NCBI GenBank assembly: GCA_018899075.1
Contig: JAHIIS010000026.1
Coordinates: 1-7,041 of the forward strand
Origin: Candidatus Omnitrophota bacterium
GTDB taxonomy: Bacteria; Omnitrophota; Gorgyraeia; JAFGHF01
Length of the DNA stretch: 7,041 bases
Reading direction: 5' to 3'
In this document: piece by piece, positions 1 through 6,469 of the stretch
Position numbering within the stretch: the stretch's first letter is position 1
Layout: each line of letters starts with the position of its first letter
Notes under the pieces: generated by a model
What the model saw: the letters and a program-made list of their open reading frames with translations, nothing else
Told to the model about the DNA's origin: nothing
Databases searched by the model: none
Program-made: the position numbers and the translations under genes

Positions 1-704
1 CCAAACAGGTGCAACCGCGCCCGGCGAATGGCTATGAGTAAGATTTTTAAAGCCAGAAGGCCGCTTAAAAAAGCAGCAGAAAAGCCGAAGAGCATACATC
101 TAAATTCGCAGGGGGCAACAGAAGAGAAGTCCTTGAGTTTGAAAAAGAGCGCCCCTAAAATAGCCAGTATCGAAGCCAGAAAGGAAAACTTAAAAGCCGT
201 TTCTCTTTCCACATTACGAAACAGTAAAGTAGAAATTGTGACGCCGGAACGCGACAGCCCGGGAATTACGGAAAAGCCCTGCGCGATACCCAGCCAGAAG
301 GCATCCGCTATCTTTAAATCGGGCAGGAGGCGCGCGCCCTTAGCAAATTTCTTTGCGCCAAGTAAAATCAGCCCGGTAATAAAAAGCGGGAGGGCGAGCC
401 TGCTTGCTGAGAAAAACATACTTTCAAAAAAATCCTCACCCAACATAACAATTACTGCGCTCAGGGCCGTGGCTAAGAATATATAAAGCAGGACTTTCGT
501 TTTCAGGAGCCGTTTTATATCTTTAAATAAAAATACAATCAGCGCCGCTAAACTCCCCAGGTGCAAAACGATATTCAGAAGGAGCTGGTTTTCCCGAATC
601 TGCAATAAATCCTGAAAGATTACCAAATGGGCAGAACTGCTCACAGGCAAAAATTCAGTCAACCCCTGAACGACCCCTAAAAAAATGTATTTAATTACGG
701 GCAT
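1..704 (-). CDS. uppP: Undecaprenyl-diphosphatase UppP (BacA family), C-terminus cut by window edge
   Basis: This integral inner-membrane enzyme dephosphorylates undecaprenyl diphosphate to the monophosphate, recycling the lipid carrier for peptidoglycan and other envelope glycans. I translated the minus strand from the ATG at 704-702 and found 234 codons without a stop to the window edge; the family is usually about 265-275 residues, so roughly the last 30-40 are missing. Both family signatures are present: GLTEFLPVSSSAHL at residues 14-27, with E17 and H26 in the expected catalytic positions, and PGLSRSG at 148-154, with R152 as the expected phosphate-binding arginine. The first acidic position of the usual ExxxE is Q13, a substitution I believe is common in the family. 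Several hydrophobic segments follow. The start overlaps the last 14 bases of the upstream TPR gene and its Shine-Dalgarno is weak, so translational coupling is likely; a TTG two codons upstream is a possible alternative start. Confidence 0.93.
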   Translation of the reverse strand, partial: MPVIKYIFLGVVQGLTEFLPVSSSAHLVIFQDLLQIRENQLLLNIVLHLGSLAALIVFLFKDIKRLLKTKVLLYIFLATALSAVIVMLGEDFFESMFFSASRLALPLFITGLILLGAKKFAKGARLLPDLKIADAFWLGIAQGFSVIPGLSRSGVTISTLLFRNVERETAFKFSFLASILAILGALFFKLKDFSSVAPCEFRCMLFGFSAAFLSGLLALKILLIAIRRARLHLF

Positions 705-1614
705 CTTCAATAAGAATGTCTCTTACAAATAAAGTGCTGTTGCGGGGATTCTGCGCGGTGGATGTGCCAAACTCCAGGCCCATATGCACGACACAGGATA
801 AGTCTATTTTCGGCTGGCGCTTGCCTAAAACTACCTGTATCTTTTGCCAATCGCAGGAGAGGCCTTTCTCTTCAGGCGCAATCACTAATTGGGGCGTATA
901 ATCCCGGGCAAATTTATCCCGAAATGTCAGTTCAAATTTTTCTCCGCCTTCTTTGCCTTTTAACTTAAGGACTATCTGCTTTCCGCGAAGGTCCAGCGGA
1001 TAGATAAAGTCTATGCCCATAGAAGACCAGCTGCGAAAACTGCCGTTAATAAGTTTTATGGATTGTTTCTGATTCGTATATACGCAGGCCCCGTAAAATC
1101 CTATCTTTTCCACCAGGGCCAGATCTTCTCTTCCGTCTTTTATTATGGTTGCTGCGCAAGAGTCCTTCCCGGAGAGCGAACTCAGCTTAAGATGGGCATC
1201 GTAATCTTCGGGGACGAGTTCGCAATACTTCATAAGATACTGCCTGGCCGCATCTTCCTTACCTCTCTTTAGATTAATTTCCCCCAGAAGATAATAGGGC
1301 TCGGCGACTCCGGGATGCTCCTCAATAAATTCAACAAAGACCTCCTGCGCGCGCTCATAACTTCCCTTTTGGTAGTCAACGACAGCCCTGAGGTATTTAA
1401 ATCTCGGCTCATCGGGAAACTGGGTAATCAGTTCATCTAAAAGAACGGACGCTTCTTCGTACATTTCGGTTTCAAAGTATATCTGTAATTTTTCCAATCT
1501 TTCGCCGGCATCATACATATCCCGGTTAAAATCTTTCTCAACGCACCAGCCGCAAGCTATGGCCGTTACCCAAAAACATATTGCTAAAATATAAGCAAAG
1601 ACGATCCTTAACAT
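691..1614 (-). CDS. Exported TPR protein with beta-rich C-terminal domain (function unknown)
   Basis: I do not recognise this as a named gene. From the ATG at 1614 the protein has 307 residues. Residues 1-21 form a signal peptide with one early arginine and a hydrophobic core ending TAIAC; this could be a permissive lipobox (lipoprotein at C21) or a signal peptidase I site. Residues about 36-137 hold three TPR-like helical repeats, with patterns such as YEEASVLLDELITQFPDEP and YERAQEVFVEFIEEHP. Residues about 170-304 are beta-rich and resemble galactose-binding or CBM11/CIA30-type jelly rolls: 'YPLDLRGKQIVLKLKGKEG', then 'DWQKIQVVL', then 'NSTLFVRDILIE'. The frame stays open to another ATG at 1644, but that would overlap the preceding gene by 23 bases, lacks a Shine-Dalgarno and puts ten polar residues before the signal peptide. 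A periplasmic scaffold or glycan-binding role is inference only. Confidence 0.8.
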   Translation of the reverse strand: MLRIVFAYILAICFWVTAIACGWCVEKDFNRDMYDAGERLEKLQIYFETEMYEEASVLLDELITQFPDEPRFKYLRAVVDYQKGSYERAQEVFVEFIEEHPGVAEPYYLLGEINLKRGKEDAARQYLMKYCELVPEDYDAHLKLSSLSGKDSCAATIIKDGREDLALVEKIGFYGACVYTNQKQSIKLINGSFRSWSSMGIDFIYPLDLRGKQIVLKLKGKEGGEKFELTFRDKFARDYTPQLVIAPEEKGLSCDWQKIQVVLGKRQPKIDLSCVVHMGLEFGTSTAQNPRNSTLFVRDILIEDARN

Positions 1615-1621
1615 AACTTCT

Positions 1622-2590
1622 CTAGACCTCCCCCGCAATCTCATCGAGCAGGTCTTTAAAGGTAACCATTCCTATATGCCTGCTATTTTCATCCAGCAAA
1701 ACCGCCACCTGCATCCTTTTCAATTGCAAAAGGTAAAAGACCTTATCGATGGCGCTTTCGCAAGATACATATAATACGGGGCGCAGGCACTCCGAGACCC
1801 TCGCGAATTTGCCTTCTTCATAAAGGGCGTCAAATACATTGGCAAAACCGATGATGTTTTCTTTCTCGCCTTCGTAAACCAGGATACGGGAAAAGCCGCT
1901 GGCCCTGGATAAGTCCTTTAACCGCGAAGGCTCGCTTGAAGAATCTATACTTACTACGTCCTTAATGGGCACCATAATCTCCTTAACCTTTTTGCTGCCG
2001 AATTCAAATATCCTGTGGATGATGGCCCGTTCATGCGGTTTAATTACTTCGTCTTTCTTGCTTTCCCTGATCAACAATTTTAATTCTTCCCGGCTGACAA
2101 AAGGGCTTAATCTCTTTGCTTCTTTTGTTTTCAGGGGTAACAGAATTATCCGCGAAATGAAAGATGTGAGCATAACCAGCGGCCAGAAAACAAGACTGAA
2201 GAATTTCAATATCCCCGCTATCCTGTAAACTACCTTATCGGCATAGAATCTTGCCACGGCCTTGGGGATAGATTCGCCGAAAATCAAAATAACGGGAGTC
2301 ATAATTAGCGGGGTAAGCCAGGCATATCCCTGGCCGAGAGTTGCGACGACGAGGACCGTGAAGATTGCCGAAGATATAACCACAGAGAGATTGGTGCCTA
2401 CCAAAGTTGTGCTTAAGAGCCTGTCCGGCGAACTCAACATCCTCTTAAGCAGCAAAGCCTGGGAAAGCCTGCCCTGGGCTAACTGTTCCATTTTAATTCT
2501 ATTTACCGATATCACGGCCATCTCCGAGCCCGAAAAGAAGGCTTGCAATAAAACGAAGAGCGCTATTGCCGTAATCATCCCGAGAATCAT
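1622..2590 (-). CDS. CNNM/CorC-family membrane protein (DUF21 + CBS pair), short form
   Basis: This 322-residue protein belongs to the CNNM/CorC (DUF21-CBS, historically 'hemolysin C') family of inner-membrane proteins tied to magnesium and sodium movement. The DUF21 transmembrane domain spans about residues 4-150, with family motifs FFSGSEMA (18-25), VGTNLSVV (64-71; paralogues usually have GN in place of GT) and GESIPK (105-110). A CBS pair follows at about 205-255 and 265-320, ending HIGMVTFKDLLDEIAGEV, the equivalent of the usual 'GLVT.EDILEEIVGEI'. The protein stops right there, so the CorC_HlyC domain present in the upstream paralogue is missing. The stop is followed closely by the next gene with its own ribosome site, so this looks like a natural short form, not a frameshift. 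It overlaps the upstream paralogue by four bases (ATGA), with AAGGA four bases before the ATG. Ion specificity cannot be read from sequence. Confidence 0.88.
   Translation of the reverse strand: MILGMITAIALFVLLQAFFSGSEMAVISVNRIKMEQLAQGRLSQALLLKRMLSSPDRLLSTTLVGTNLSVVISSAIFTVLVVATLGQGYAWLTPLIMTPVILIFGESIPKAVARFYADKVVYRIAGILKFFSLVFWPLVMLTSFISRIILLPLKTKEAKRLSPFVSREELKLLIRESKKDEVIKPHERAIIHRIFEFGSKKVKEIMVPIKDVVSIDSSSEPSRLKDLSRASGFSRILVYEGEKENIIGFANVFDALYEEGKFARVSECLRPVLYVSCESAIDKVFYLLQLKRMQVAVLLDENSRHIGMVTFKDLLDEIAGEV
1627..1634 (-). promoter_or_regulatory. Shine-Dalgarno deciding the TPR gene start
   Basis: On the minus strand this reads GGGGGAGG, a strong anti-16S match lying 12 bases before the ATG at 1614. 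It sits inside the last codons of the preceding CNNM gene, so ribosomes finishing that gene end at the re-initiation site. The spacing is longer than the usual 5-9 bases. It favours the 1614 start over the ATG at 1644, which lies upstream of this site. Confidence 0.6.
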
Positions 2591-3816
2591 TTTTTCCTTA
2601 TTGTAACCTTGCGGATTCTGTGCTTGCGCACATCGTCAACGCTAAAGAGGTAAGCCCTGTATCTGATACTCTCGCCCGATTTTGGGATTCTGCCGAACAG
2701 ATGAATCATAAATCCGCCCAGAGTCTCGGCCCCTTTTGCCTTAAAATGGGCGTTCAGCTCTTCGTTTAAGTCATAAAGGCTGGTCTTGCCGCTCACTGAA
2801 ACAGTATTCTCATCAACTCTTACGATAAGTTTCTCTTCGGTATCGTATTCATCCTGAATCTCGCCGACAATCTCCTCTAAAATATCCTCGATAGTAACCA
2901 GCCCCGAGGTTCCCCCGTATTCATCGGTTACGATAGCTGCATAAGACTTTTTGCTCTGAAACTCAAGCAGCAGCTCTTCAATCCTTTTAGTCTCGGGGGC
3001 GAAGAGAACCGGCAAAACCTTACTCTGCCAGTCCGCGCACGGGGCGAGCAAATATTCCTTGGCATAAATAATACCCAGGATATTATCCACGCTGTCCTTA
3101 TATACGGGAATTTTAGAATGGCGGCTGGATTTCAGCGCCTTCTCAAGCTGGAGGCTGTCCTCTTGAACGTCAATAGCAACAATGTCCACGCGGGGGGTCA
3201 TAATTTCGTTGACGTATCTTTCTCTAAAATCGAACACTGTAGATATCATCTGTTCCTCTTCTTTGCTGATTACGCCTCCTTTTTCTCCGATGGAAACCAG
3301 GCCCCGGATTTCCTCAGAGGTCAAAAAAGGCTGCCTTAAATACTGCCGGCCGATTGTGCGTCCGGAAAAAAAGTCGGCGATTTTAGACCAGCCCAGGCAA
3401 ACAGGAGAGACAATCTTGGAAAAAAGATACAAAGGCCGCGAAATAAAGCAGGAGAAACTCTCAGCGTGGGAAATTGCAAAGGTTTTGGGGGTAACCTCGC
3501 CAAACACCAGAAGCAAAAAAGTGGCCAGCCCGACTGAGGCCCCCAGGCCTCTCTGTCCGCTCGCACACATTACAGTCTCGGTAACCAAAGCGCTGATTGT
3601 TACATTAACCAGCATGTTCCCGGTAAGAATAGTGTTGAGAGTGCGCCGGGGGGAATCCAATAACTGCGCAATTAAAGCGCTTTGAGCGGGCCTGGCCTCT
3701 TTTAATCTGCGCAATTGTATCTTGGATAAAGAAAAAAGGGCGGTCTCTGTGGCAGAGAAAAGGCCCGACAATATAAGCAGAACAGCCAGCGCCAAAATAT
3801 GCCAGAGCAAATTCAA
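2587..3816 (-). CDS. CNNM/CorC-family membrane protein (DUF21 + CBS pair + CorC_HlyC), full length
   Basis: A 409-residue protein with the complete family architecture. The DUF21 membrane domain covers about residues 5-155, with SGLFSATETALFSLS (17-31), LTGNMLVNV (64-72) and GEVTPK (106-111). The linker motif MTPRVDIVAID (206-216) opens the first CBS domain; the second ends with the hallmark DEYGGTSGLVTIEDILEEI (298-316), where Mg-ATP binding is expected. The C-terminal CorC_HlyC domain runs from about 330 to 405 and includes GKTSLYDLNEEL and ETLGGFMIHLFGRIPKSGE. Members are implicated in magnesium efflux or Na/Mg exchange; older 'hemolysin' labels are misleading. Translation starts at a TTG touching the TAA of the pseudouridine synthase gene, backed by a strong Shine-Dalgarno. 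The next gene is a shorter paralogue overlapping by four bases, which suggests co-expression and possibly a heteromeric complex (inference). Confidence 0.92.
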   Translation of the reverse strand: MNLLWHILALAVLLILSGLFSATETALFSLSKIQLRRLKEARPAQSALIAQLLDSPRRTLNTILTGNMLVNVTISALVTETVMCASGQRGLGASVGLATFLLLVFGEVTPKTFAISHAESFSCFISRPLYLFSKIVSPVCLGWSKIADFFSGRTIGRQYLRQPFLTSEEIRGLVSIGEKGGVISKEEEQMISTVFDFRERYVNEIMTPRVDIVAIDVQEDSLQLEKALKSSRHSKIPVYKDSVDNILGIIYAKEYLLAPCADWQSKVLPVLFAPETKRIEELLLEFQSKKSYAAIVTDEYGGTSGLVTIEDILEEIVGEIQDEYDTEEKLIVRVDENTVSVSGKTSLYDLNEELNAHFKAKGAETLGGFMIHLFGRIPKSGESIRYRAYLFSVDDVRKHRIRKVTIRKK

Positions 3817-4548
3817 TTAAGTCACCCCTGCGGCCTTTTTTAATTCTGCCGCCTCAGAAGCTTTGAGCCTCCGCCAGCGCCCTGCTTTAAGGGCTCCCAG
3901 TTCCAAAGGGCCGAAGGCTGTCCTCTCTATGGCCAATACAGGGTGGCCTAAAGCGGCAAACATCTTTTTTATCTGGCGCTTGCGCCCTTCGGTTAGTTGT
4001 ATTTCCAATCTGGCAGCCTCTTTTTTGCCGGCGATAACCTTAATTTTACAGGGCAACGTCTTCTCGCCTTCCAGAAGAATCCCTGCCTCTAATTTTCTGA
4101 GTTTTCTCCGGGAAACACTTCCCTTCACGCAAACTTGATAAATCTTTTTAATGCCGAATTTAGGGTGGGTTAAGCGATAGGCAAGCTCGCCGTCGTTAGT
4201 CAAAAGCATAAGCCCCGTGGTGTCTTTGTCTAAGCGGCCGACCGGATAAATCCGCGCATCTTTTTGCCTGATTAAATCAAGCACGGTCTGTCCGGCATAT
4301 TTATCTTTTACCGATGCGACTACGCCTCCGGGCTTATTGAGTAAAAAATAAACCTTTTTTTGGATGCGAGTTGCTTCGCCGTCAACAGTTATAGCGTCTT
4401 TCTCTAAATTGACGCGCTGCCCCGGTTTAAAGGCCGGCCTGGCGTTTACTCTTACCCTGCCTGCTTTGATAATCTCTGCTGCGCCTCTTCGGGAGGCAAA
4501 GCCTAATTGCGCCAGAGCAACCTGTAACCGTATCTTCTGATCGACCAT
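3817..4548 (-). CDS. rluB: RluB/RsuA-family rRNA pseudouridine synthase
   Basis: This 243-residue cytoplasmic enzyme isomerises a specific uridine of rRNA to pseudouridine. An S4 RNA-binding domain fills about residues 5-60 (IRLQVALAQLGFASRRGAAEII, then VRVNARPAFKPGQRV). The catalytic domain follows, with FLLNKPGGVVAS (68-79), the active-site signature GRLDKDTTGLMLLTNDG (104-120) with D107 as the catalytic aspartate, LTHPKFGIKKIYQV, and EGRKRQIKKMFAALGHPV near the C-terminus. The 'LNKPGG...TVLDLI...YPVGRLD' style is closest to the RluB group acting on the 23S peptidyl-transferase region, but RsuA/RluE/RluF cannot be excluded from sequence alone. It leads the leftward operon; AAGG lies six bases before the ATG. 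In many bacteria rluB follows scpA/scpB; here its partners are envelope genes instead. Confidence 0.92.
   Translation of the reverse strand: MVDQKIRLQVALAQLGFASRRGAAEIIKAGRVRVNARPAFKPGQRVNLEKDAITVDGEATRIQKKVYFLLNKPGGVVASVKDKYAGQTVLDLIRQKDARIYPVGRLDKDTTGLMLLTNDGELAYRLTHPKFGIKKIYQVCVKGSVSRRKLRKLEAGILLEGEKTLPCKIKVIAGKKEAARLEIQLTEGRKRQIKKMFAALGHPVLAIERTAFGPLELGALKAGRWRRLKASEAAELKKAAGVT
3822..3829 (-). promoter_or_regulatory. Shine-Dalgarno supporting a TTG start
   Basis: Minus-strand AGGGGTGA, close to the ideal AGGAGGTGA, lies five bases before the TTG at 3816-3814. It is formed by the last sense codons of the pseudouridine synthase gene, whose TAA directly precedes the TTG. No ATG, GTG or other better-placed start exists nearby, and the residues right after the TTG already belong to the first membrane segment, so this site decides the start. 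Confidence 0.7.
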
Positions 4549-4606
4549 TTTTTGCCTTATTATCCTATCATAAAGCTATCCCCTTTGCAAGCCCCGTTAG
4601 AAGAAG
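4549..4606. promoter_or_regulatory. Divergent intergenic region with weak leftward promoter candidate
   Basis: About 100 bases separate the pseudouridine synthase start from the probable ComF start, and the leftward operon must be transcribed from here or from further right. On the minus strand TATGAT (4572-4567) is one mismatch from a -10 box, but no good -35 lies at 16-18 bases; TTGCAA is only 12 bases upstream of it. I therefore give the leftward promoter as a candidate only. The rightward promoter is much clearer and is listed separately. Confidence 0.3.
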
Positions 4607-4635
4607 TTGACAGCTCATCAAGAAGGTGGTATATT
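4607..4635 (+). promoter_or_regulatory. Near-consensus sigma70-type promoter for comF-lptF-lptG
   Basis: TTGACA at 4607-4612 is a perfect -35 box and TATATT at 4630-4635 is one mismatch from TATAAT, with the ideal 17-base spacer. Eleven of twelve consensus bases match at optimal spacing, which is very unlikely by chance in so short a region. Transcription would begin at about 4641-4643. The longest in-frame reading of comF would use this same TTG as its start codon, which is incompatible with the promoter serving this gene. Confidence 0.75.
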
Positions 4636-4645
4636 GATAGGCACG

Positions 4646-5374
4646 GTGTTTAAGGCCTGGGTAAAGAATTTTATAAATCTATTCTATCCTTTATCTTGTT
4701 TGATATGTAAGGCGGCCCTGAGCCCTTCAAGCGATAAACCCTTATGTGAAATATGCTGGAATAAAATTGAGTTTAGCCTGCCGCCTTTTTGCCGCGTATG
4801 CGGAAAACACCTGCCCGCAAGAAATCAAAATTACGCTTTTATCTGCAGGGATTGCCAGGCCCGCGTATATTTCTTCAAAAAAGCGCGCTCGGTTTGTGTA
4901 TACGACGGTATAATTAAAGAATGCATCCATCTATTTAAATATAAAAGCAAATTATCTCTGGTTAAGCCGTTAAGCAAACTGATGATTGATTTCGCGCATA
5001 AATTTTTAGATATGAGAAACGTAGAGCTAATAATACCTGTGCCTTTGCACAGCGCAAAACAGCGCCAGAGACAGTTTAATCAGGCAAAACTTTTAGCCGG
5101 GGACCTGGCCCGGGCGTTCTCAAAAGAACTGCAAGCCAACCTGCTTATTAAGATTAAATCCGGGCCTGCCCAGGTTAATCTTTTGCGCACAGAAAGGCTT
5201 AAGAGCGTCCGGGGCGCTTTCAAGGTCAAGGATGCCAGGCGCGTTGAAAATAAAAATATCTTATTGGTAGACGATGTTTTGACAACCGGCGCTACGGCAA
5301 ACGAATGCGCCAGGACGTTATTAGATGCAGGAGCAAACAGGATAGACGCCTTTGTTCTTGCCCGCGGCAGGTAA
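4646..5374 (+). CDS. comF: ComF-family phosphoribosyltransferase-fold protein
   Basis: ComF-family proteins (ComFC, GntX) are cytoplasmic proteins needed for uptake or processing of transforming DNA in naturally competent bacteria; their enzymatic activity is unsettled. From the GTG at 4646 the protein has 242 residues. Two zinc-finger-like clusters come first: C18/C21 with C34/C37, and C49/C52 with C67/C70. A type I phosphoribosyltransferase domain follows, with IIPVPLH (129-135), RQRQFNQA (140-147) and the PRPP loop ILLVDDVLTTGAT (205-217). The start is uncertain: the frame is open back to a TTG at 4607, but that codon is part of a -35 box. A TTG at 4634, preceded by AAGGTGG, lies in the -10 box. 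GTG 4646 would give a nearly leaderless message. It ends two bases before lptF, so it heads an operon with LPS-export genes. Confidence 0.88.
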   Translation: MFKAWVKNFINLFYPLSCLICKAALSPSSDKPLCEICWNKIEFSLPPFCRVCGKHLPARNQNYAFICRDCQARVYFFKKARSVCVYDGIIKECIHLFKYKSKLSLVKPLSKLMIDFAHKFLDMRNVELIIPVPLHSAKQRQRQFNQAKLLAGDLARAFSKELQANLLIKIKSGPAQVNLLRTERLKSVRGAFKVKDARRVENKNILLVDDVLTTGATANECARTLLDAGANRIDAFVLARGR

Positions 5375-5376
5375 AG

Positions 5377-6468
5377 ATGAAGATACTCAGGACATATTTA
5401 TTGAAAGAGATGCTCTGGCCGTTCATTCTATCGCTGGCCATTCTTGTCTTTATAATGTTAATGGGCAGTTTAGTAAATCTGTTTAATCTGGTGATTAACA
5501 AAGGCGTAAGCCTGGCCCTGGTATCCAAACTTATTCTGCTTCTTATTCCCAATGTCCTTTCCTACGCCATTCCTTTGTCTATACTTAGCGCCACACTTTT
5601 AACGATCGGCAGGCTTGCCGCCGACAATGAAATCGTCGCCATCAGGGCATCCGGCATTAATCTATACAAGTTATGTTTTCCTATAATCGTAGTGGGGATG
5701 GTCTTAAGCCTTGCCTCCATCCCGCTTAACGACAGGCTTAAGCCAAATGCTTTATTTGCTTCCCGGAAAATCATCAAACAAATTGGCTTAAAAAGTCCCG
5801 CGGCGTTCCTGGAAGCGGGCACGTTCATCAGAACCTTTCAAAACTACATTATCTTCATTTACGGAATTCATCAAAATAAACTCAGTAATGTGCGGATTTA
5901 TCAGCCCCAGGAAGGAAGGCCCACGCGCACAATTATTGCCAACCGGGGCGAATTTTTACCCATCCCGGAGAAGGACATCGTAAAACTTAAACTGATAGAC
6001 GGCTCCAGCGACGAACCCAACCCCAAAGACCCGAGCACCTTTTACAAACTCAACTTCAAGACCTATTATTTAACCATGGACCTCTCGGGCGGGGCAGTAA
6101 ACCTGCAAAAGAAACTAAAGGATATGAGCATTCGGGAATTGCGCCGGAAGATAGAGGAGCTGGCAAAAGATAAAATTGAAGACGTCACCCCCATTATTAC
6201 AGAAATAAATAAGAAGCTCTCCTTCTCTTTTTCCAGCTTATGCTTCGTCGTGGTGGGCCTGCCCCTGGCTATCTGGACAAGAAGGCGGGAAAAATTTGTC
6301 GGCATCGGCTTAAGCATCGGAGTATTTCTTGCTTATTACATCCTCTTTCTTACGGGAGAGGTCCTTTCCATCCGGGGATTTATCTATCCGGGCCTGAGTA
6401 TGTGGCTTGCGGACATCGCTTTAGTGTGTCTGGGGCTCATTCTAATTGCACAGACAATAAAACGCTAA
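5377..6468 (+). CDS. lptF: LPS export permease LptF (YjgP/YjgQ family)
   Basis: An inner-membrane subunit of the LptB2FG ABC transporter, which extracts lipopolysaccharide from the inner membrane and passes it to LptC/LptA. The 363-residue length matches the family. Three membrane segments (about residues 13-35, 50-78 and 98-117) are followed by a periplasmic beta-jellyroll region (about 120-245) and three more segments (about 283-300, 308-328 and 338-358). The coupling-helix motif NEIVAIRASG (84-93), which contacts LptB, is clear. The frame extends upstream to 5305, but that would overlap comF by 70 bases and add 24 polar residues; MKILRTYLLKEM is the typical N-terminus and has AGG five bases before its ATG. 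Because LptF and LptG are homologous, the assignment rests on being first of the adjacent pair. It follows comF by two bases and precedes the lptG-like gene by one. Confidence 0.9.
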   Translation: MKILRTYLLKEMLWPFILSLAILVFIMLMGSLVNLFNLVINKGVSLALVSKLILLLIPNVLSYAIPLSILSATLLTIGRLAADNEIVAIRASGINLYKLCFPIIVVGMVLSLASIPLNDRLKPNALFASRKIIKQIGLKSPAAFLEAGTFIRTFQNYIIFIYGIHQNKLSNVRIYQPQEGRPTRTIIANRGEFLPIPEKDIVKLKLIDGSSDEPNPKDPSTFYKLNFKTYYLTMDLSGGAVNLQKKLKDMSIRELRRKIEELAKDKIEDVTPIITEINKKLSFSFSSLCFVVVGLPLAIWTRRREKFVGIGLSIGVFLAYYILFLTGEVLSIRGFIYPGLSMWLADIALVCLGLILIAQTIKR

Positions 6469-6469
6469 G

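Noticed and set aside
28..486. Open reading frame of 152 codons on the plus strand encoding a lysine/serine-rich protein
   Set aside because: It lies antisense to uppP, which has clear catalytic motifs. The composition is what the opposite strand of a hydrophobic membrane protein gene gives, and I see no domain or convincing ribosome site.
1543..1554. CGWC in the TPR protein as a thioredoxin-type redox motif
   Set aside because: It lies at the end of the signal peptide and no thioredoxin-like fold follows; TPR repeats do.
1614..1644. ATG at 1644 as the start of the TPR gene
   Set aside because: No Shine-Dalgarno, a larger overlap with the preceding gene, and ten extra polar residues ahead of a good signal peptide.
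2262..2606. 114-codon plus-strand frame within the short CNNM gene
   Set aside because: Antisense shadow; the minus strand carries the DUF21 motifs and a good Shine-Dalgarno.
3182..3685. 167-codon plus-strand frame within the full-length CNNM gene
   Set aside because: Antisense shadow of a gene with strong family motifs; its composition is unlike a folded protein and no ribosome site is evident.
4549..4645. A riboswitch or small RNA in the divergent region
   Set aside because: The region is only about 97 bases, is occupied by promoter elements, and shows no stem-loop or recognised aptamer pattern.
5305..5376. Upstream extension of lptF by 24 residues
   Set aside because: It overlaps the 3' end of comF by 70 bases, adds a polar, cysteine/arginine-rich stretch foreign to the family, and the internal ATG at 5377 has a suitable ribosome site.
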